Positions 1-7,184 of a DNA stretch of 21,031 bases are shown piece by piece (positions within the stretch are counted from its first letter, which is position 1; each line of letters opens with the position of its first letter). The notes beneath the pieces were generated by a model. It did not search any database. It was not told the origin of the DNA and was given only the letters and a program-made list of their open reading frames with translations. The position numbers and the translations under genes were made by a program. Source of the stretch: Ruminococcaceae bacterium UBA1425 (GTDB taxonomy: Bacteria; Bacillota; Clostridia; Oscillospirales; Acutalibacteraceae); contig DCUB01000035.1 in the NCBI GenBank assembly GCA_002329365.1, positions 1-21,031 on the forward strand. Direction: 5' to 3'.

Positions 1-4
1 TTCT

Positions 5-48
5 GAGCGGAGCGAAGAATCTTTTCAAGCAAAGCGAAGAATTTTTTC
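5..48. repeat. Two tandem copies of a 22-nt repeat
   Basis: Positions 5-26 and 27-48 align as two adjacent 22-nt units sharing the core AGCGAAGAAT followed by a T-rich tail; about 18 of 22 positions agree. The array runs up to the window edge, so more copies may lie upstream. It could be the remains of a dispersed intergenic repeat or the 3' part of an upstream gene. I see no ORF that uses it. Confidence 0.45.
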
Positions 49-181
49 GGCACCTACTCAACATTTTCGCCCGTATTCTGAGAAAAATGGTCTGCATGCA
101 TATTATGTGCAGTAGACAGGAAAATACACACACGGATTCAGTTGTGCTGTTGAAAAAAACCGGCAAAATCCACAAAACAAG

Positions 182-210
182 TTGATTTATGATTCAGGAT
201 ACAATATAAT
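182..210 (+). promoter_or_regulatory. Sigma-A-type promoter of the GPH symporter
   Basis: A TTGATT -35 box (182-187) and a perfect TATAAT -10 box (205-210) are separated by 17 nt. The predicted transcript would start near 217, about 25 nt before the ATG, with AGGAAAGG (226-233) as ribosome site. Confidence 0.65.
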
Positions 211-242
211 ACAACCAAATAAACAGGAAAGGTCGTCACTTT

Positions 243-1775
243 ATGGCAAACATATCGGCGGCATTTAAGCGTTTCCGGGAGTCCGGCAAGCACTTGGACG
301 GGAGCCAGCCTCTTGAACTGCAGCACAACATCACCGCAATAGAGTATGTAAGCTTAAGCATTTCGCGCTTCGGGCAGGTGCTTGTCAGCACCTTAAGCAG
401 CATATCCTCCACCTTTACATACGAGTGCTACTACGGCTCAGTCGGAATACAAAGCGATGAGCTTGCGTCGATTTCCGCCATACAGACGACGATAACTACT
501 ATACTCGGCTATGTCGTAGGGCTGCTTGTCGCCGCCGTCGCGCATAAATGGAAAAGCAAGTGGGGGCGCTACCGCCCGTGGTATCTCATAGGGGCGGTTC
601 CCGTTTTCGCGCTGACCATACTGAATTTTGTAATTCCCGATTTTGGTCACGACGGCATGATAAGCTTCCGTTATGTTCTCGCGATACTGAGCACAATATT
701 TACAGGCTTCAACAATCTCGGCTTAAACCTGCCGCAGGTAATCTCGCCGAATTTCAAAGAAAAAAAGTCGGTCAACAACATCTGGCAGATATTTTATTAC
801 CTCGGCTACGGCGGCGCGTACCTTTACACGTTTCTTTTCGGGCTGGGCAGCAAAAGCAAGCAGATGATGTATTTTTCGCTCGCCGTTGTCGCCGGTGCAA
901 TTACATTGGCGGGTAACGTGATGTGCGCCGTTTTCTGCCGCGAGCGGATAGAGCTTCCCAAAAAGGAAAAGGTCAAGCTTTCGGGCGCCCTGTTTTCGCT
1001 GTTCAAATATAAAAACTACGTCGCGTATCATCTGTTCAACTGGTTAGGGGTGCTCGCCACAGTCGGAATCCTTGCCACCTACCTGTGCGCGATTACCGTG
1101 GGCTCCGACAAAATGCTGCTGCTTACGCTTCCCTCCGCCATGGGAACGGTGGTAGGGCTTGTGATTACGATGAAGCTCTCCAAAAAATACTCGCCCGTGC
1201 AGATTCTTAAATTTACGGGAGTATATTCGCTTTTTTCTGCCTTGCTTGCTTTCTTCTCCGTTTACATCACGGGCGATTTCGGCGTCCTGTTTTTTATCTG
1301 CTACTTCCTTTTCGGCATGAGCTTAGGCTTTTACGAGCTTTCACAGTCGCACATGACTGTTGAATTCAACGACTACCTTGAGTGGGAAACGGGGGAAAGA
1401 CTGGAAGCAACACAGGGAGTTGTTCCCGGGTGGATAAACAGCGCCTTAAGTTACGGAAAAAGCATTTTAATTCCATACGCGCTTGTATGGATCGGCTATA
1501 AGACCTCCGACAGCGGAAATCTTGTCGAAACGATGAAAGTAGAACCGACTTACTTCAAAACCTGCCTGTGGCTGCTTGCTTTATTGGTGTTCGGCTTTGC
1601 GGCAAGCTGTATGCTGCGCGCCGTTGTTCTCCACACCATGTACGACATTGACGGAGAAAAGAAGAAGCGTATGTATGAGGAGCTTTCCGAAATGCGCGTT
1701 AAACGCAGAAACGAAAATATCGAAATCGAAAAAGCCGAAGCCGACGCTGCGGAAATCGCTAACGCCGATGTTTAA
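243..1775 (+). CDS. GPH-family sugar:cation symporter (MFS)
   Basis: A 510-residue integral membrane protein with about 12 hydrophobic segments, the normal size for the glycoside-pentoside-hexuronide (GPH, melibiose-permease type) branch of the MFS. The cytoplasmic loop motif GRYRPWYLIGAVP around residue 110 is the hallmark between TM2 and TM3-like segments in this family. Members import sugars or glycosides with Na+ or H+; the substrate cannot be read from sequence. The N-terminus (residues 1-35) is hydrophilic, and the C-terminus (about 475-510) is highly charged, rich in Lys and Glu, and likely cytoplasmic. The ATG at 243 has AGGAAAGG 9 nt upstream and its own promoter. No sugar-catabolic enzyme or regulator sits beside it, so it appears to be a single-gene unit ended by the small hairpins at 1774-1827. 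Confidence 0.85.
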   Translation: MANISAAFKRFRESGKHLDGSQPLELQHNITAIEYVSLSISRFGQVLVSTLSSISSTFTYECYYGSVGIQSDELASISAIQTTITTILGYVVGLLVAAVAHKWKSKWGRYRPWYLIGAVPVFALTILNFVIPDFGHDGMISFRYVLAILSTIFTGFNNLGLNLPQVISPNFKEKKSVNNIWQIFYYLGYGGAYLYTFLFGLGSKSKQMMYFSLAVVAGAITLAGNVMCAVFCRERIELPKKEKVKLSGALFSLFKYKNYVAYHLFNWLGVLATVGILATYLCAITVGSDKMLLLTLPSAMGTVVGLVITMKLSKKYSPVQILKFTGVYSLFSALLAFFSVYITGDFGVLFFICYFLFGMSLGFYELSQSHMTVEFNDYLEWETGERLEATQGVVPGWINSALSYGKSILIPYALVWIGYKTSDSGNLVETMKVEPTYFKTCLWLLALLVFGFAASCMLRAVVLHTMYDIDGEKKKRMYEELSEMRVKRRNENIEIEKAEADAAEIANADV

Positions 1776-1827
1776 CAGGCATCCTGTTTTTCCCGCAATC
1801 CGACTGTGCAACACAGGAATTTTTTTT
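1774..1827 (+). terminator. Probable weak intrinsic terminators after the symporter gene
   Basis: Two short hairpins in series. The first has arms AACAGG/CCTGTT (1774-1788) running into five Ts and overlaps the stop codon. The second has arms CTGTG (1804-1808) and CACAG (1812-1816), followed by eight Ts (1820-1827). Each stem alone is short, but the T-runs are good. Confidence 0.45.
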
Positions 1828-1847
1828 CGGAATTGTATTAATAACTG

Positions 1848-1876
1848 TTTACATTTAAGGAAATATATAGTATAAT
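1848..1876 (+). promoter_or_regulatory. Promoter of the lipase gene
   Basis: TTTACA (1848-1853) and TATAAT (1871-1876) separated by exactly 17 nt, a near-consensus vegetative promoter. It places the transcript start near 1883, close ahead of the GAGGAG ribosome site at 1893-1898. Confidence 0.7.
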
Positions 1877-1906
1877 CAAATTATGCTATTATGAGGAGTG
1901 ATTTGC

Positions 1907-3148
1907 TTGGCAGCTCTTATTAAAAAAATTATCGCCGCTATCCTTTCCGCGATTCTGTCAATTTTCGGCATCAGCTATACTCCTACCGAGCCTGTTGTTC
2001 AAAAAGAGCAGAACTACCCGTTTATTTTTGTTCACGGCTTTGCCGGATGGGGCGAGGGCACGGGGCTGGCGGAAGCCGGTCTGTCCTATTGGGGGAGCTT
2101 CACCGGAGACCTTCTCAAGTTCCTTAACAAAAACGGGTGCGAGTGTTACGACGCTTCCTGCGGTCCGTTTTCAAGCGCGTGGGACAGAGCCTGCGAGCTT
2201 TACGCTCAGATTACCGGCACAACGGTAGACTACGGAAAGGCTCACTCCGAAAAGTACGGTCACGCACGTTACGGAAAAGCCTACACAAAGGCTTTTGTTC
2301 CCGACTGGAGCACCGGGAAAAAGGTCAACTTCATTGCGCACAGCTTCGGCGGCAACACGGTAAGGCTTCTTTCAACGCTGCTTGCAGAGGGCAGTGCGGA
2401 AGAAATCGCGGCAACCGAGCAGGGTAACCTTTCTCCTCTTTTTGCCGGCGGCAACAACGGGTTAATCCACTCCATAACAACTCTCGCGTCCCCGCATAAC
2501 GGCACAACGCTTACAGCGGTGCTAAATACCTCCCAGGGCTCCGATTTTATGGTTGCGGCTTATTACGTTCTTGCTCTTGCGGGCAGAACGGATCTCCAGA
2601 ATCTTTACGACTTCGGTCTTTCCGGCTGGGATATAGAAACCGGCGAACAAACCATCGATAAGGAAAAGATAAAGGCGCTTGCCAGCACCGCCGATACCGG
2701 CGTGTATGACTTAACGCTGAAGGGCGCCGCCGAACTGAATATGAAGATAAAAATGTACAGCGACATTTATTATTATTCCTATGCCGGCTGCGCCACGGTA
2801 AAGGACGAAAAAACGGGCAGGCATGTCCCCGTAAACCTGCTCGACATGACAAGCGTAACGGCTTATGCCATAGGTTCCTTCACGGGCGAAGCGGACGGCT
2901 ACATGGTTGACGAAAGCTGGCTTCCTAATGACGGAATAGTCAATACAGTTTCGGCGTTATATCCGTTCAGCGAGCCTCATGCTGACTTTGACAAATTCGA
3001 CATGCAAAAGGGCGTCTGGATGGTAATGCCCGTTCAGAACTTCACACACCTGCAGTTCACAATGGGCAGCGGCATAAGCAATCAGAGCGCCAACGCTTTG
3101 TGCGATTTTATCATAAGGCAAATCAATTATATTACGTTCACTTATTAA
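1907..3148 (+). CDS. Secreted lipase-like alpha/beta hydrolase (triacylglycerol lipase family)
   Basis: A 413-residue hydrolase resembling the staphylococcal/Geobacillus bacterial lipases. An N-terminal hydrophobic stretch (about residues 3-24, after two Lys) is a signal peptide or signal anchor. The strand-loop FIFVHGFAGWG gives the oxyanion HG motif. The nucleophile elbow AHSFGG puts the catalytic Ser near residue 146. Candidate acid Asp is in PNDGIV near residue 342, and candidate His in FTHLQFTMG near residue 381, so the Ser-Asp-His order is that of the family. Expected role: extracellular hydrolysis of lipids or other esters. Start choice: a GTG at 1898 lies inside the Shine-Dalgarno GAGGAG, so I use the TTG at 1907, 8 nt downstream of it. 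Flanked by its own promoter and a strong terminator, it is monocistronic. Confidence 0.85.
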   Translation: MAALIKKIIAAILSAILSIFGISYTPTEPVVQKEQNYPFIFVHGFAGWGEGTGLAEAGLSYWGSFTGDLLKFLNKNGCECYDASCGPFSSAWDRACELYAQITGTTVDYGKAHSEKYGHARYGKAYTKAFVPDWSTGKKVNFIAHSFGGNTVRLLSTLLAEGSAEEIAATEQGNLSPLFAGGNNGLIHSITTLASPHNGTTLTAVLNTSQGSDFMVAAYYVLALAGRTDLQNLYDFGLSGWDIETGEQTIDKEKIKALASTADTGVYDLTLKGAAELNMKIKMYSDIYYYSYAGCATVKDEKTGRHVPVNLLDMTSVTAYAIGSFTGEADGYMVDESWLPNDGIVNTVSALYPFSEPHADFDKFDMQKGVWMVMPVQNFTHLQFTMGSGISNQSANALCDFIIRQINYITFTY

Positions 3149-3188
3149 TGCTGCCTATTCTTTAGCTTACAATCAATAATGCTTTTCT

Positions 3189-3230
3189 TCACCTGTTTTA
3201 ACGTGTTGCGTTATTACAGGTGATTTTTTT
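3189..3230 (+). terminator. Strong intrinsic terminator after the lipase gene
   Basis: Outer arms TCACCTGT (3189-3196) and ACAGGTGA (3216-3223) plus inner pairing TAACG/CGTTA, followed directly by seven Ts, a G and six more Ts. Confidence 0.8.
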
Positions 3231-3345
3231 GTTTTTTCAATAATAACATGATTTCAGAATTATTACTGCCCTGATTATCACTTTGTTAACCATACTTACC
3301 TTGAAAGATAGGCTCTTTCGTGCGAATACTTATACTGAAAGAGAG

Positions 3346-3969
3346 GTGATTAAAATCAAAAAATTCACTAAAATTATTATCTCATTCGTCATTTTTTGTT
3401 TGCTTACGGCAACGCTTATTATGCCCTCAAGCGCCGCAAAAACTTATACGGTCGTAAGCGGGGACAGCATGTGGAAAATCGCCGTAAAATTCCAGGTGGG
3501 ACTCAGCGAGATAATCCACTCAAACCCGCAAATCAAAAACCCCGCGCTGATACACCCGGGTGACGTGCTGACCATACCGACAGTTGACTCGTCGGTGACG
3601 GGGTATGAAGCGGAGGTTATTGAGCTTGTAAATGAAATAAGAGGCGAGCACGGATTAAGTCCGTTAAAGTCAAACTGGCAGTTGTCGCGCGTGGCGCGTT
3701 ACAAGTCGCAGGATATGCACGACAGAAAGTATTTTTCCCACACAAGCCCGACCTACGGAACACCGTTTAAAATGATTAAGGATTTCGGCATTTCATACAG
3801 GACTGCCGGTGAAAATATCGCAAAGGGATACAGGACTCCGCATGAGGTCGTTACTGGCTGGATGAACTCGAGCGGCCACAGAGCAAACATTCTGAACTCG
3901 TCATATACGCAGATAGGCGTGGGTTATGTTTCCGACGGTCACTATTGGACACAGATGTTTATAGGATAA
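3346..3969 (+). CDS. Secreted LysM + CAP (SCP/YkwD-type) protein
   Basis: An exported protein of about 205 residues. After a Lys-rich start comes a hydrophobic signal peptide ending near PSSAA. Next is one LysM module (TYTVVSGDSMWKIAVKF through HPGDVLTIP), which binds peptidoglycan or chitin-like glycans. The C-terminal ~120 residues form a CAP domain of the bacterial YkwD/SafA-associated type, with YFSHTSP, AGENIA, GWMNSSGHRANIL, IGVGY and YWTQMF. Function of bacterial CAP domains is poorly defined; a cell-wall or spore-coat role is plausible. The start is uncertain. The only close canonical codon is GTG 3346, but it lies inside an almost perfect Shine-Dalgarno (GAAAGAGAGGTGAT, 3337-3350). 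By spacing, the natural initiation site is the ATC at 3355, where one would expect ATG. The more distant TTG codons (3283, 3301) lack ribosome sites. Confidence 0.85.
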   Translation: MIKIKKFTKIIISFVIFCLLTATLIMPSSAAKTYTVVSGDSMWKIAVKFQVGLSEIIHSNPQIKNPALIHPGDVLTIPTVDSSVTGYEAEVIELVNEIRGEHGLSPLKSNWQLSRVARYKSQDMHDRKYFSHTSPTYGTPFKMIKDFGISYRTAGENIAKGYRTPHEVVTGWMNSSGHRANILNSSYTQIGVGYVSDGHYWTQMFIG

Positions 3970-3973
3970 AAAC

Positions 3974-4006
3974 AAGCCCCGACAGCCGTGTGCTGAGCGG
4001 GGCTTT
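3974..4006. terminator. Bidirectional intrinsic terminator
   Basis: Arms AAGCCCCG (3974-3981) and CGGGGCTT (3998-4005) form an 8-bp GC-rich stem. On the + strand the tail is TGGGTTT; on the - strand it is GTTTTTATCC. It can therefore stop both the CAP gene (+) and the small membrane protein gene arriving from the right (-). Confidence 0.75.
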
Positions 4007-4075
4007 GGGTTTACATCCTTTCATTTCAGCCTTTTGTTCAATCGCCGCTTTTTGCGCCGAATCCGTTTGACGGTA

Positions 4076-4492
4076 TCAAAGCTTTTTTGAAATGCAGGTA
4101 ACAAATTCGATAATGCCAAGCAACATATAAACAAAGAACACGCTGAGCGCGAACAGAGCGATAACTGAAGCAATCAAAGGCAGAAGACCTATGGCAAGCT
4201 TCACAACAGAAGCAACAAGCGTTCCTACTATACCCGCCAGCAGGCACGGCGTATACTTATGAAGACATCTTGCAAGGGTACATCTGCATGAAACGGCAGC
4301 CACGACCAGGCCCGATAGAAGCGCTAAAAGCAGCAACGTAGAAAGCACCAGAGTTATAAAGGGAACAACTACAATGTTTGACAGTAAATTAAAGGCGACC
4401 AGTACCGCAAAAAGAGCACCGAGCGCCAGACTGATGACGATTCCCAACAAACCGCAAAGGCTGCATTTGTCGTAGCGTCTGCAAATTCCCAT
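4076..4492 (-). CDS. Small four-helix membrane protein of unknown function
   Basis: I do not recognise this 138-residue protein. It has a short Cys-containing head (GICRRYDKCSLCG, three Cys in the first ~20 residues) followed by two pairs of long hydrophobic helices. These are separated around residue 75 by a second Cys-rich hydrophilic loop (SCRCTLARCLHKYTPC). It ends ECVTC-like with ITCISKK-type basic residues. The Cys pattern could bind metal or form disulfides, but no family motif is visible. Start: ATG at 4492 follows a strong GGAGGTGA (about 4498-4505); the upstream ATG at 4522 has no such site. It is transcribed away from the epimerase gene's 3' end on the same strand, 177 nt downstream of it. 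Confidence 0.7.
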   Translation of the reverse strand: MGICRRYDKCSLCGLLGIVISLALGALFAVLVAFNLLSNIVVVPFITLVLSTLLLLALLSGLVVAAVSCRCTLARCLHKYTPCLLAGIVGTLVASVVKLAIGLLPLIASVIALFALSVFFVYMLLGIIEFVTCISKKL

Positions 4493-4579
4493 ATTTCTCA
4501 CCTCCATATTAATAATGGGCATCTCTACCCAAAAACATAATATGTCGGTATTTGTATATATGTGTTCGCACGAGCGCGA

Positions 4580-4650
4580 TTTTCGGTCAGGCCTGCCTTC
4601 GTTATTTCATATGGCGGTCAAGCGCGGCGACCTGACGGAAAAGGCAGACC
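4580..4650. other. Intergenic region with competing long-range stems
   Basis: Two mutually exclusive pairings share this interval. In one, 4590-4599 pairs with 4641-4650 (10 bp; on the - strand the only non-Watson-Crick pair is a U-G). In the other, 4580-4591 pairs with 4631-4642 (12 bp with one mismatch). An inner GGTC/GACC pairing is also possible. It lies downstream of the epimerase stop and upstream of the small membrane protein on the - strand. It could be a terminator (a T6 run follows on the + strand) or a leader structure. Confidence 0.35.
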
Positions 4651-4669
4651 GATTTTTTGTTGCCGTATG

Positions 4670-5347
4670 TTACATTTCCGGCGAAATCGCCGCCTGCAGC
4701 TTTTCTATGCCTTCCTGTATGCATGACGTTCCCTGCTGAAAAACCGAGGAAGTGCCCGCTACAAAAATATCGGCTCCCGCTTTTGAAATCCTGCCGGCGT
4801 TTTCAAAGCTTACGTTTCCGTCGGCCTCTATCAAAATGTCAGGGCGGCCGCGTTCGTCGAGCAGACGGCGCAAATCCCTTATTTTATCTATTGTCGACGG
4901 TATAAGCTTCTGCCCCGCGTAGCCGGGATTTACGCACATTACAAGCACCCCGTCGATATCGTCAAGCATATAATCAACAACCGACAGCGGCGTCGCGGGG
5001 TTAAGCGCCGCAAAAGCCCTTGCCCCGCGCGAACGCACGGCGCAAAGGACGCGCTGAAGATGTTTTGTGCTTTCGGCGTGGACGGAAACAATGTCTTTAG
5101 CACCGAAATCAAACCAGCCGAGCCGATTTTCAGGCTCCTCTATCATCAGATGAATATCAAGGGGAACAGGGGTTTCTTTTTTCAGAGCGCGGCAGAAATC
5201 GGTTCCGAGCGTTATGTTGGGAACAAAATGACCGTCCATTATATCGATATAAAGATATTCGACATCAGCCGCTTCAAAAGCGCGGATACTGTCCTCAATG
5301 CGCATATGGTCTGCGCACATCATCGAAACTGATATTTTTTTGCTCAT
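4670..5347 (-). CDS. Ribulose-phosphate 3-epimerase family protein (AlsE-like)
   Basis: A 225-residue TIM-barrel sugar-phosphate epimerase. Family landmarks are in order: DIMDGHFVPNITLG (35-48), DIHLMI (64-69), VHAES (89-93), LNPATP (115-120), MCVNPGYAGQKLIP (137-150), LIEADGN (172-178) and FVAGTSSVF near 195-203. The N-terminus SVSMMCAD and the ending GTSSVF resemble allulose-6-phosphate 3-epimerase (AlsE) more than pentose-pathway Rpe. Expected catalytic/metal residues are Asp35, His66 and Asp176, all present. The fourth ligand, a His two residues before the first Asp, is Tyr33 here (YLYIDIMDG). The enzyme would interconvert ketose-phosphate C3 epimers if active; the missing His makes this uncertain. 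ATG 5347 follows GAGAGGAG on the - strand. It may be co-transcribed with the uracil permease upstream, though a hairpin lies between. Confidence 0.85.
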   Translation of the reverse strand: MSKKISVSMMCADHMRIEDSIRAFEAADVEYLYIDIMDGHFVPNITLGTDFCRALKKETPVPLDIHLMIEEPENRLGWFDFGAKDIVSVHAESTKHLQRVLCAVRSRGARAFAALNPATPLSVVDYMLDDIDGVLVMCVNPGYAGQKLIPSTIDKIRDLRRLLDERGRPDILIEADGNVSFENAGRISKAGADIFVAGTSSVFQQGTSCIQEGIEKLQAAISPEM

Positions 5348-5377
5348 TTTGCGCTCCTCTCGGTCGAAAAGTTTAAC

Positions 5378-5420
5378 GGAGCTGCATCAAAACCCTTTCA
5401 CCGAATTTTGATACAGCCCC
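5378..5420 (-). terminator. Long hairpin between uraA and the epimerase gene
   Basis: Arms at 5378-5392 and 5406-5420 form a 15-bp stem with a 13-nt loop. On the - strand the only imperfect pairs are G-U, while on the + strand two become mismatches, so the structure belongs to the - strand RNA. The 3' tail GTTAAACTTTTC is only moderately T-rich, so it may be a leaky terminator or an mRNA-stability hairpin that lowers epimerase expression. Confidence 0.55.
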
Positions 5421-5455
5421 TTCATTTCATTTAACGAACGTATTGAAAACTGTTT

Positions 5456-6925
5456 TTACTCTGCTTCCTGTTCCTTTTTTGAGCCGATGCTCAAGATAAG
5501 GTTCAAAACTATTCCGAATATCGCCGCTCCCGCGATACAGGGAACGTTGATTCCGAAGAACGGAATGTTGCCGCCGTAAACGTATTGCCCGCCGATGCCT
5601 ATTACCATTATCGAGGCGATTACAGCAATGTTTGCAGACGAGAACATATCGGCCTTTTTGTCAATGAGGATTGCAATGCCCTGCGCGGCTATGGCGCCGA
5701 AAAGGTAGATTTCAAGACCGCCGATTACGGCAAGCGGTATACCGTAAATAACCTGTATAAGCGGAGTGAAGCAGGAAATAACCATTGCGAAAATTGCCGC
5801 GACTATTAAAACGGGAACAGAAAAAACCTTCGTTATTGCCATTGTACTGATGTTTTCGCCGTAGTTCGTTCCGGCGGGGCCGCCAATAAAGCCCGTTACC
5901 ATGTCGCCGATGCCGTCGCCGATGAGGTTAAGATGAAGCTTTTCGATAAGATTGTACTTTTTGGCGTTCTTCTTAGCCGCCGCGGCGTTTACATAAATGT
6001 CAAGCTGATACATATGGGCCGTTGACTCCGGGATAGTCGCAATAGCTATTGGCATAATAGCGGCAATTGAAGCCCATGCAATCTTCGGGTTGCCGAAGTT
6101 CGGCAGCGAGAGCTTCGGAATGGCAAAGGGACCGATTGAATAGATGGACTCGATGGCGCCGGAATTAATGCCGCGGAAAATGTTGTAGTCGGCTCCGCCT
6201 ATCCTGTACAGAAGAGCTGCCGCAATGCAGCCTGTCGCCGCGCCGAGCAGCAGAGGAAGCTGACCGAGGAAGCCCTTAAGATAACGCGAGTACAAGATTG
6301 TTGATAAAAGCGTGACAAGCGAAATTGCCCACACCCAGTCCGAGTTAAAAACGGTAGCGGTAGCGCCGTCCGCCAAAGCCTTCGGAGCTGCGTCGGCGAG
6401 AGCGTTTCCGGCAAGCGTCAAGCCTATTATCATCGCGACGGGGCCCGTTATCGTGGGCGGCAGCACCCTTTCGACAGCCTTAATGCCGGCAAACTTTACA
6501 ATAAGACCGGCGGCTATTGACACAAGACCGGACATTACTATGCCGACCTGCGCGTATTCGATTGCCGACTGCGGCATTGTGAATACTCCGGCCTGACCGC
6601 TAAGAAAACCGTTTAACTGGGCAAGCTCGTCCGAAGTAAGCGCTTTTGAAACCGTGTCGCTCGTCATAAGCCCGATTACCGCCGAGAGATAGGCAAAGCT
6701 TGAGCCGTAGTAAAGAGGGATTTTCTTTCCTGTGATAAGGATAAAGCACAGTGTCGCAAGACCGCTTGCGAAGATGGTTGTCGATACCTGAAAACCTGTA
6801 ATAAGCGCTACCGTAACGGTTGCCGGGAACATTACCACGACCTGCTGAAGCGCGTATAGAACAAGTTTCCAGAAGCTTGGTTTTTCGTCCGGCAGATACC
6901 CAGCCGCTTTGTTGAGTTTTGCCAT
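5456..6925 (-). CDS. uraA: Uracil permease, NCS2 (nucleobase:cation symporter-2) family
   Basis: A 489-residue polytopic membrane protein with about 14 hydrophobic segments, the normal NCS2 length. It carries the N-terminal amphipathic helix LYALQQVVVMFPATV, the PPTITGPVAMIIGL segment, the TM8-region acidic residue in TIPESTAH, and the signature GGPAGTNYGENI, whose Glu corresponds to the uracil-contacting Glu of E. coli UraA. It imports uracil with protons for pyrimidine salvage. The open frame extends 23 codons further, but ATG 6925 (MAKLNKAAGYLPDEKP) is preceded by GGAAAAGGGG at proper distance, so I start there. A good promoter lies at 7013-7041 on the - strand and a GC-rich hairpin sits just ahead of the ribosome site. 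I see no PyrR-type attenuator in the leader. Confidence 0.9.
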   Translation of the reverse strand: MAKLNKAAGYLPDEKPSFWKLVLYALQQVVVMFPATVTVALITGFQVSTTIFASGLATLCFILITGKKIPLYYGSSFAYLSAVIGLMTSDTVSKALTSDELAQLNGFLSGQAGVFTMPQSAIEYAQVGIVMSGLVSIAAGLIVKFAGIKAVERVLPPTITGPVAMIIGLTLAGNALADAAPKALADGATATVFNSDWVWAISLVTLLSTILYSRYLKGFLGQLPLLLGAATGCIAAALLYRIGGADYNIFRGINSGAIESIYSIGPFAIPKLSLPNFGNPKIAWASIAAIMPIAIATIPESTAHMYQLDIYVNAAAAKKNAKKYNLIEKLHLNLIGDGIGDMVTGFIGGPAGTNYGENISTMAITKVFSVPVLIVAAIFAMVISCFTPLIQVIYGIPLAVIGGLEIYLFGAIAAQGIAILIDKKADMFSSANIAVIASIMVIGIGGQYVYGGNIPFFGINVPCIAGAAIFGIVLNLILSIGSKKEQEAE

Positions 6926-6943
6926 TTTATATACCCCTTTTCC

Positions 6944-6958
6944 GGCGGCAAAGCCGCC
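6944..6958 (-). promoter_or_regulatory. GC-rich hairpin in the uraA leader
   Basis: On the - strand, arms GGCGGC and GCCGCC with a TTT loop end immediately before the GGAAAAGGGG ribosome site of uraA. No T-run follows, so it is not an intrinsic terminator. It may protect the 5' end or affect ribosome access. Confidence 0.35.
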
Positions 6959-7012
6959 TGTTTGTACTGGTATTGACGCAGCGAAATCCGGCACAATTAC
7001 AAAATTTTCACC

Positions 7013-7041
7013 ATTATATCAAACTATTATTGTGTTTTCAA
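7013..7041 (-). promoter_or_regulatory. Promoter of uraA
   Basis: On the - strand TTGAAA (7041-7036) and TATAAT (7018-7013) are spaced by 17 nt, giving a transcript start near 7006 and a leader of about 80 nt. Confidence 0.7.
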
Positions 7042-7119
7042 TGTGATATAATAAAAAAGTTCATAAAATATACATATTTTTTTATTTTTTTCACATTTTT
7101 CGCTTAACGCTCAAAGCAC

Positions 7120-7146
7120 TTGACGTGTTGCATATTTTGGTATAAT
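7120..7146 (+). promoter_or_regulatory. Promoter of the exported phosphoesterase gene
   Basis: TTGACG (7120-7125) and TATAAT (7141-7146), with the extended -10 element TGG directly before the latter. The spacer is 15 nt, shorter than optimal, which the extended -10 could compensate. Confidence 0.6.
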
Positions 7147-7184
7147 ATTCATATGCCGGAAATAAAGAAACGGAGGATGATAAT

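Noticed and set aside
5456..6994. Longer uraA start 23 codons upstream of 6925
   Set aside because: The extension is leader sequence containing the GC hairpin; ATG 6925 has the good ribosome site and matches the family N-terminus.
6926..7012. uraA leader considered as a PyrR-type attenuator
   Set aside because: No terminator with a T-run and no recognisable PyrR-binding loop in the leader.
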